From Spirochaetae bacterium HGW-Spirochaetae-7 (GTDB lineage Bacteria > Spirochaetota > Spirochaetia > Treponematales > UBA12059), in the NCBI GenBank assembly GCA_002839245.1, contig PGXR01000110.1, forward strand, positions 1 to 9,801: 9,801 nucleotides of DNA. Direction: 5' to 3'. Position numbers and translations under genes: made by a program. The notes under the pieces were generated by a model. It worked only from the letters and a program-made list of their open reading frames with translations, was not told the DNA's origin and made no database searches. Below, piece after piece: positions 4,731 to 9,801 of this stretch (the stretch's first letter is position 1; the number at the start of each line of letters is the position of its first letter).

Positions 4731-7196
4731 GTGCCGACCCAAGCCGATGGCACGCGTGCTCCCGGACCGTACCACGAACGCAGCTTTTACAACCCCGGAT
4801 GGGCTGATTCACGCGCACGGTTCCTGATCGTCAGACTGTCGCCTTTCAGGGATGTCGAGAGATCTGCGCCCCATGGTTTCCTGTACCGCGAGATGCGCGC
4901 GGCCATGCCCGACGCCTATATTGATTTCAGCTTTTTCCCCGCTTCCCGCGACAGGTCTCGGGAAGCCGTTGACGGCGTCCCGACGATGCGCGGCGTGGCA
5001 TCCGCCAGGCCCGCCGCCGATTTCGATGCCATCTTCATATCCAACGCCTATACGCTCGAACTGGTCAACCTGGTGCCCAGCCTCGCAGGCTCGGGCATCC
5101 CGGCCACCAGGAAATCCCGGGAACTGGCTGAGGCCGCACCGGGCGGCAAAGTCCGCTACCCTCTCATCGTCCTCGGCGGATCCAACGCCATGGCAAGCGC
5201 CTCGGTGTACGACGAGCCTTCGGGCGACTCTATTGTCGACGCTGTGTACTTCGGCGAGGGCGAAGGGGCGGTAGGCGCCCTGGCAGTCGCGATCGCCGGC
5301 CTGCCGGCCGCAAGCCGGCGCGACGCCATGCCGGGTATAGGCTCCGAGGTTGCCGGATTCTGGGCATGCGCCAGCCGTGGACCGGTTTCGCAGGCGAAGG
5401 CCATCCAGGACGGGTACCCCCTGGCGCCGCCGCCGGTTTTCGCCGGCGAGGAGGCTGGAACAGTCAGGCTCGAGATCACCAGGGGCTGCCCGAGTTTCTG
5501 CACGTTCTGCTTCGAAGGATGGGAACGCAAGCCGTATCGCGAGACCCCGATTGAAGCCGTCCTCGCCGAGGCGCGGTCGCTGAAGGCACGCACCGGGGCT
5601 TCGACGGTCGAGCTGGCAAGCTACAATTTCAACGCCCACTCGCGAATAGTCGACATCATCAAGGGCCTCCACGGGTTGTTCGACGTCGTCAACTTCCAGA
5701 GCCAGCGCGTTGACATCCTGGCCAGGTCGCCGGCTCTCGTGCGCTTCGAAATCGCGGCCGGCAAGAGATCCTTCACCGTAGGCGTCGAGGGTATTTCGGC
5801 CAGGGCCCGGTCGTATTTCAACAAGGAACTATCCGAAGCCGACCTGCGCGCCGTGCTCGGACGCATCATCGGCGAAGGCGCCCGTGAGATAAAGCTGTTC
5901 TACATTCTTTCCGGCTTCGAGGACGGGCAGGATATTACGGAATTCTCGGCATTCACCGGCTGGCTTCGCGCGGCCGTAGCCGAGCGTCCGGCCGGATCGA
6001 GGCCTCGCGTAATGGTATCGGCAGGCGAGCTGATACGCATGCCGTTCACGCCGCTGTCGTACGAGGGCCTCATCCTCGACCCGATACCCTACCGGGCCAT
6101 CGCCGCCAGGCTCAAGGAAATCACCGGGCATGACGGTTTCGAGTACCGGTCCCCTGAAAGCTTCGACGAGTATTGCCTGTCCCAAGTCCTCGCCCTTTCG
6201 CCACCCGGTTCCATGGCCTTGTTGCTGGCTATGGCCGGGCATGGCTACGTCTACGACAGGAGCCTGTCAAAAGGCGCCTGGATTTTCGCGAAAGGCTGGC
6301 TCGATGCGCGCGATGCGCTCGGGGCGACATTCATCGGGGAGAAATCCCGCGACTACCCGTTCGCGTACCCGTTCGTCAGGCCGATTGCGTCCAAGGACGT
6401 GACCTGGGAGCGCTTCCGCGATGCGCGCGCGGCGCGGGAGCGTCACTCTTGCCTGGGCGCGTCGTGCGCGGGTTGCGGCGCCTGTAGCGACGGCGAGCGC
6501 GCTTTCCTGGAAGCGCACGCCATCGACACGGTCTCCGAAAGCGACATGCACGACATCGAGGCCATCGTTGCCGCCAAACGCAGACCTCAGGAACTGTACA
6601 TCCGCGCAGCCTTGTCCCGCGCAAGCGCCCAGGCCCATCCAGCGTATGCCGCAGCGCAGTTCCTTTGCGGCCTGTACGCGGTCGTCCCGTCGATCGTCAG
6701 TGTGGTGTGGAGGGCCGAGGACGCTTTCCTGGCCTCGAGTGAAGGCCTCGAGCGTCTGCCTGGGGCCTGGGGTGATACCTGCTACCGGCTGCTTTCATCG
6801 AAACCCCTGGACGTCGCAACACTGGAAACTGCCGGATATGTCGTTGTCGAGCAGGCTCCCGCCCCCGAACGTGTCCAAATCAGGATATACCTGCCCGGCA
6901 CCGGGCTGAGCGATGCGGTACGCCTCGTTTCGGACTTCATGACGGCAGCCGCGATGCCGTTCACCCTCCTCAAGACCGCCGGCGAAACCCGTTTCGCCAT
7001 ATCGGGCAAGGGGCTCAGGAAACGAAACGTGCTCGAAGCGGCAGTCGTAGCTGAATGCGTAGCTGAAGTCCCCACCGAATCGCCTGGCGGCTACTCCATT
7101 GCCCTTGCCTGCGGCCCGAAATACGACCTTGGGGACCTGGCAACCCTGGCCGCAAAGAGGCGTATTGCCTTGGACCTGCATGTGGCGCTATACTGA
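4731..7196 (+). CDS. B12-binding-domain-type radical SAM protein with extra cysteine cluster
   Basis: An 821-residue protein. Residues about 30-190 look like a B12-binding Rossmann domain (LGGSN near 148-152, FGEGE near 174-178), but no DxHxxG cobalamin-ligand motif is visible. A radical SAM core follows with C253-x3-C257-x2-C260 (CPSFCTFC), which would bind the 4Fe-4S cluster that cleaves SAM. After the core comes C574-x4-C579-x2-C582-x2-C585, a likely auxiliary Fe-S site resembling that in the uncharacterised TIGR03960-type radical SAM proteins. The final 220 or so residues are unrecognised; a diverged DUF2344-like domain is possible. The GTG at 4731 is ten bases after the previous stop with no clear ribosome site, so translation is probably coupled; the domain starts soon after, leaving little room for a later start. 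Substrate is unknown; RNA or cofactor modification is only a guess. Confidence 0.8.
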   Translation: MPTQADGTRAPGPYHERSFYNPGWADSRARFLIVRLSPFRDVERSAPHGFLYREMRAAMPDAYIDFSFFPASRDRSREAVDGVPTMRGVASARPAADFDAIFISNAYTLELVNLVPSLAGSGIPATRKSRELAEAAPGGKVRYPLIVLGGSNAMASASVYDEPSGDSIVDAVYFGEGEGAVGALAVAIAGLPAASRRDAMPGIGSEVAGFWACASRGPVSQAKAIQDGYPLAPPPVFAGEEAGTVRLEITRGCPSFCTFCFEGWERKPYRETPIEAVLAEARSLKARTGASTVELASYNFNAHSRIVDIIKGLHGLFDVVNFQSQRVDILARSPALVRFEIAAGKRSFTVGVEGISARARSYFNKELSEADLRAVLGRIIGEGAREIKLFYILSGFEDGQDITEFSAFTGWLRAAVAERPAGSRPRVMVSAGELIRMPFTPLSYEGLILDPIPYRAIAARLKEITGHDGFEYRSPESFDEYCLSQVLALSPPGSMALLLAMAGHGYVYDRSLSKGAWIFAKGWLDARDALGATFIGEKSRDYPFAYPFVRPIASKDVTWERFRDARAARERHSCLGASCAGCGACSDGERAFLEAHAIDTVSESDMHDIEAIVAAKRRPQELYIRAALSRASAQAHPAYAAAQFLCGLYAVVPSIVSVVWRAEDAFLASSEGLERLPGAWGDTCYRLLSSKPLDVATLETAGYVVVEQAPAPERVQIRIYLPGTGLSDAVRLVSDFMTAAAMPFTLLKTAGETRFAISGKGLRKRNVLEAAVVAECVAEVPTESPGGYSIALACGPKYDLGDLATLAAKRRIALDLHVALY

Positions 7197-7321
7197 ATAC
7201 ATCGTTTGGCGGCTGGCTCGTCGAGCGTCAATCCTTAAAGTTGGACCAGGCGTTGTTCGCCATCTCTACTCTCGTGCATGCGCCCCATGCGGGGTTTGCC
7301 ATCACGGTTAAGGACCGACCA

Positions 7322-7831
7322 TTGATCTATGCCGACATCATCGCCAAACTGGATCCCGGGCATCGCGCGACCATCGACCATCTCCTTCTGCACGACGACG
7401 TGTTGAGCATGGACGGATTCAGGCACCACGACAGGACGGCGCTGACCCATTCGCTGGCAGTCTCCACGAATGCGTACCGGTGGGCCAGGAGGCTCGGGTT
7501 CGACGCCGAATCGACCGCAAGGGGCGCATTGCTGCACGACTTTTTCCTGTACGACCGTCGGGACGGCCTGAAACACCGACATCCGACGAGGCATGCCCGC
7601 GTCGCCCTCGGAAACGCCAAGGCGCGCTTCATCCTCAATCCAGTAGAGTCGGACATCATCCTCACGCACATGTGGCCCGTGGGCGGCCCGTTCTACTCGT
7701 ACCGCGAGTCGATCCTGGTCAGCCTGGTCGACAAGATCGTCTCGACCAAGGAAGTTCTAATACTGCTGGGCAGGAACGTCACACGGTGGACATCGATCCA
7801 CTTTTCCCGCTTGGCCGACTCGCCGGCTTAA
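7322..7831 (+). CDS. HD-domain phosphohydrolase
   Basis: With the chosen start this is a 169-residue metal-dependent phosphohydrolase-like protein. The HD signature is complete: H43 (THSLAV), H72-D73 (GALLHDFFLYD) and D137 (SLVDK), with H87/H91 in the HRHPTRH segment as extra ligand candidates and a conserved-looking THMWP at 115-119. This matches a compact HD family of unknown substrate. The start is TTG 7322, seven bases from AAGGA (7310-7314) and at a position that suits the family's N-terminus. An upstream in-frame TTG at 7241 would add 27 residues but has no ribosome site. The gap after the radical SAM gene is 125 bases with no terminator, so co-transcription is plausible. Its TAA overlaps the stop of the convergent MFS gene (shared TTAA). 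Confidence 0.8.
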   Translation: MIYADIIAKLDPGHRATIDHLLLHDDVLSMDGFRHHDRTALTHSLAVSTNAYRWARRLGFDAESTARGALLHDFFLYDRRDGLKHRHPTRHARVALGNAKARFILNPVESDIILTHMWPVGGPFYSYRESILVSLVDKIVSTKEVLILLGRNVTRWTSIHFSRLADSPA

Positions 7832-9108
7832 CCTGCCGTACCTGAGGCAGCCGCAGCAGCTCGCCGTTCCAGCCCGCCAAGTGCCCACAGCCCCACTGCA
7901 GCAAGCGCCGCGGACGCCGCTACGACGATCCACACGACCGGGAGACCGGCCTTGTCGGCGATACGGCCCGCTATAGGGGTCGATATCGAGAAACCCAGGC
8001 CGGATATCAGCGGCAACACCGCGTTGAAGCGCCCCCGGTGCGACATCGGCGTATGGTTGGTGACGTAGACGCTCTCGTTGGTGGCATGCACAATTTCCCC
8101 CATCGTCCACAGGAACGTCGACGCGAAGAATATCCACGGCATTCGCGCGAAGGCGAGCATCCCGAAACCCAGCGTGTACAACAATCCCGCAAAAGCCACG
8201 TTGCCAATGGGCCTGTACCGCCTGGTCAACGCGACTATTGGCGTAGTGAAGACTATCACGAGCAGCGCGTTCATCGTCATCATGAAGCCATAGAGCTTCG
8301 CGCCGGAGTCGCCGAACAGCTCGGTGGCCTGAAGCGGCATCGCAAAGCGGTGCTGGGCATAGGAGAAGCCGTAGAACGTCGTCAGTACGGCGAACGCCAG
8401 CAGCGACGGCCTTGCGCGGAGCGCCGACAGGAGGCTGCCCTCGTGGGCCCTTTCCGAAGACTCCGTTTCCAGGCTCGCCTTTTCTGCCTCCGCGCTCGGC
8501 TTCGATTCAGGCAGGAACAGCCCGATGAGGACGAGCGATGCCGCGATAGCCAGAGCGTTGCCCCAGAACATCCACGACGGCGCCGAAGCGAACAGGAATC
8601 CCGCTATTACCTGCCCGATAGCGAAACCGAGGTTGTGCCCCAGGTAAATCAGGCTGAATGCCGCCTGCCGGTTCTCCGGGGTTGTCACGTCGGCGCTCAT
8701 TGCGGAGCGCGCCGGGTCGGTGACGCCATCGAAGAATACCGACGCCACGATGAAGCCGGCGATGACATACGGATCGCGCAGAAATCCGCAGGGGATGAAA
8801 AGGGCGCCGCACAGGAATTGCGACGCCATCTGCACCCGCTTCCGCCCGAAGCGGTCGGCCAGCCTGCCGCCGAGAAGCGTACCCGGGATATAGGCTACCG
8901 TAGTCCAGAATACGATGTCCCCCGTCTCCTTGTCGGACAGCCCGAAGCGCCTGGTCAGTATCAACGCCATGAAAGGGAACACGAAGACCCCCATGCCGTT
9001 TACCACCGTCGCCATGAACAACGTATAGACGCTCCGCGGAAGTCCGCGGTAGGGAGCGATTGACCGCGCGACAAGGCGCCATGGCGCGAGTTCGGGTGCT
9101 TTGTTCAT
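7828..9108 (-). CDS. Major facilitator superfamily transporter (DHA1-like exporter)
   Basis: A 426-residue, 12-helix MFS protein. Motif A is clear in the loop after helix 2 (GGRLADRFGRKR, residues 80-91), and the helix 4-5 region carries FDGVTDPARSAMSAD (126-140) and ENRQAAFSLIYLGHNLGFAIG (145-165), typical of drug/metabolite efflux-type MFS proteins. A charged, Glu-rich central loop at about 201-232 separates the two six-helix halves, and an Ala-rich tail ends the protein. Start chosen is ATG 9108; a TTG at 9117 is possible, but neither has a Shine-Dalgarno site. TATAGT at 9122-9117 lies eight bases before the ATG, so a leaderless mRNA is possible. The gene diverges from the PLP-enzyme gene, which hints at export of a related amino acid, drug or metabolite; the substrate cannot be read. 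Confidence 0.85.
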   Translation of the reverse strand: MNKAPELAPWRLVARSIAPYRGLPRSVYTLFMATVVNGMGVFVFPFMALILTRRFGLSDKETGDIVFWTTVAYIPGTLLGGRLADRFGRKRVQMASQFLCGALFIPCGFLRDPYVIAGFIVASVFFDGVTDPARSAMSADVTTPENRQAAFSLIYLGHNLGFAIGQVIAGFLFASAPSWMFWGNALAIAASLVLIGLFLPESKPSAEAEKASLETESSERAHEGSLLSALRARPSLLAFAVLTTFYGFSYAQHRFAMPLQATELFGDSGAKLYGFMMTMNALLVIVFTTPIVALTRRYRPIGNVAFAGLLYTLGFGMLAFARMPWIFFASTFLWTMGEIVHATNESVYVTNHTPMSHRGRFNAVLPLISGLGFSISTPIAGRIADKAGLPVVWIVVAASAALAAVGLWALGGLERRAAAAASGTAG

Positions 9109-9116
9109 CGCCCGCA

Positions 9117-9122
9117 ACTATA
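9117..9122 (-). promoter_or_regulatory. Candidate -10 element of the MFS gene (possible leaderless start)
   Basis: TATAGT on the minus strand (five of six to consensus) ends eight bases before ATG 9108. A transcript beginning at the usual distance would start at or one base before the ATG, and no ribosome site is seen. The -35 position (TTACGC, 17-base spacer) is a poor match. Confidence 0.3.
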
Positions 9123-9134
9123 ACCTGCCCGGCA

Positions 9135-9183
9135 TTGCGGCGTAAGGGACAGGACAAGTATAAGCGGAAAACAGGTGTATACT
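9135..9183 (+). promoter_or_regulatory. Promoter region of the PLP-enzyme gene (two overlapping candidates)
   Basis: Candidate 1 is TTGCGG (9135-9140), an 18-base spacer and TATAAG (9159-9164, five of six to consensus), giving a start near 9171. Candidate 2 is a better -10, TATACT (9178-9183), directly preceded by TG but without a -35, giving a start near 9190. Which is used decides whether the inverted repeat at 9173-9204 is in the RNA. Confidence 0.4.
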
Positions 9184-9204
9184 GATGGTCGTCCATCTAC
9201 ACCT
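9173..9204 (+). repeat. 12-bp inverted repeat before the PLP-enzyme gene (hairpin or operator)
   Basis: AGGTGTA (9173-9179) and GATGG (9184-9188) are answered by CCATC and TACACCT (9193-9204), giving twelve perfect pairs with a four-base TCGT loop and a one-sided TACT bulge that belongs to the -10 hexamer. It ends eight bases before the AGGAG site at 9213-9217. It may be an mRNA 5' stem-loop, or an operator over the -10. Confidence 0.5.
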
Positions 9205-9223
9205 TCAATATCAGGAGTACCCG

Positions 9224-9801
9224 ATGAAGGAGATCCCTCGCCTCCATTTTGCCCACCTGCCGACACCGATCGAAACGTTGCCTCGTCTGTCAGCCCATCT
9301 GGGCGGGCCAAAACTGTTCATGAAGCGCGACGACCAGACCGGACTCGCGCTCGGCGGCAACAAGACCCGCAAGCTTGAGTTCCTCGTCGCGGAGGCCCTG
9401 GCCCAAGGCAGGAAGACCCTTGTGTCCGCTGGAGCCTTGCAGTCGAACCACTGCCGGCAGACCGCCGCCGCGGCCGCCAGGTTCGGCCTCGGCTGCATCC
9501 TCGTGCTTGATACAGCGAAACCGGAGGAACCGACCGGGAATTACCTCCTTGATATACTGTTCGGGGCAGAGGTCGTAGTGATCGCCGACCGCGCAGATCG
9601 CGAACTCGTGCTTCAGGCAACCTTCGAGCAGGCCAGGACCGCAGGCCGTCTGCCCTATCTCGTACCGTACGGCGGATCCAGCCCGACCGGCGCTCTCGGC
9701 TATGCCTTTGCAATGGAGGAAGCGCTCGGGCAGGGCCTCGAAGCCGACTGGATGGTCTTCGCCACGTCGAGTGGCGGAACCCACGCCGGCATGGTGTTGG
9801 G
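9224..9801 (+). CDS. PLP-dependent D-cysteine desulfhydrase / ACC deaminase-family enzyme (3' truncated by window)
   Basis: The first 192 codons of a fold-type II PLP enzyme, open to the window edge. The N-terminal LPTPIE segment (12-17), the Lys-containing GGNKTRKLE motif (44-52; K47 is the expected PLP Schiff-base lysine) and QSNHCRQTAAAAA (73-85; S74 in the active-site Ser-Asn-His) identify the D-cysteine desulfhydrase/ACC deaminase family. YGGSSPTGALGYA (near 148-160) and ATSSGGTHAG (near 179-188) are phosphate/cofactor loops. The family cleaves D-cysteine to pyruvate, ammonia and sulfide, or ACC to 2-oxobutyrate. SNHCRQTA is closer to D-cysteine desulfhydrases, but the residues that separate the two activities lie beyond the window. 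ATG 9224 follows AGGAG (9213-9217) by six bases. It diverges from the MFS gene. Confidence 0.88.
   Translation, partial: MKEIPRLHFAHLPTPIETLPRLSAHLGGPKLFMKRDDQTGLALGGNKTRKLEFLVAEALAQGRKTLVSAGALQSNHCRQTAAAAARFGLGCILVLDTAKPEEPTGNYLLDILFGAEVVVIADRADRELVLQATFEQARTAGRLPYLVPYGGSSPTGALGYAFAMEEALGQGLEADWMVFATSSGGTHAGMVL

Noticed and set aside
4809..5672. 287-codon open frame on the minus strand opposite the radical SAM gene
   Set aside because: No motif or ribosome site, and it is antisense to the B12-like and radical SAM domains, whose motifs are unambiguous.
7271..7295. CCCC-ATGC-GGGG followed by TTT before the HD gene, considered as a terminator
   Set aside because: A four-pair stem and three T residues are too weak to call an intrinsic terminator.
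7241..7321. TTG start at 7241 for the HD protein
   Set aside because: No Shine-Dalgarno site; the TTG at 7322 has AAGGA seven bases upstream and better fits the usual N-terminus. Not fully excluded.
8038..9063. 341-codon open frame on the plus strand inside the MFS gene
   Set aside because: The product is Arg/His/Glu-rich with no domain, antisense to a clear 12-helix transporter with motif A; a shadow frame.

Overview
The window is a GC-rich, densely coded bacterial chromosome segment with no rRNA, tRNA, mobile element or CRISPR array. The gene set is a BmpA/PnrA-type nucleoside ABC permease pair, a CD3324-family helix-turn-helix protein, a lone cyclic-nucleotide-binding domain protein and a B12-type radical SAM protein. 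It would suit a high-GC spirochaete, or possibly a Firmicute relative. That assignment is an inference from gene content, not proof.

Layout. Bases 1-2118 (+) are the end of a nucleoside/purine-type ABC importer operon: the last residues of the probable ATPase, then two membrane permeases overlapping by ATGA. Bases 2119-2238 hold a long stem-loop between convergent genes, with a second, mutually exclusive pairing. Bases 2239-3420 (-) encode a membrane-anchored calcineurin-like metallophosphoesterase. Bases 3421-3915 are an unusually elaborate divergent control region. On the minus strand, an 11-codon ORF with a perfect Shine-Dalgarno site runs into a chain of overlapping hairpins before the phosphoesterase. 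On the plus strand, a good promoter, an 18-codon ORF and two hairpins precede the CD3324-like gene.

Bases 3916-7831 (+) appear to be a co-directional cluster: a small CD3324-type DNA-binding protein, a single-domain cNMP-binding protein whose key phosphate-binding arginine is replaced, a large radical SAM protein with a degenerate B12-like N-terminal domain and an extra four-cysteine cluster, and an HD-domain phosphohydrolase. Bases 7828-9108 (-) encode an MFS exporter that ends tail-to-tail with the HD gene, the two stop codons sharing TTAA. Bases 9224-9801 (+) hold the first 192 codons of a PLP-dependent D-cysteine desulfhydrase/ACC deaminase-family enzyme. It is preceded by a promoter region with a 12-bp inverted repeat that would fold into a stem-loop near the mRNA 5' end.

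The most unusual material is the divergent leader region (3421-3915): both flanking genes are preceded by a tiny ORF with a stronger ribosome-binding site than the gene itself, followed by RNA hairpins. This looks like translation-coupled (attenuation-type) control. The cNMP / radical SAM / HD cluster is the second point of interest. Both are sequence-based hypotheses.
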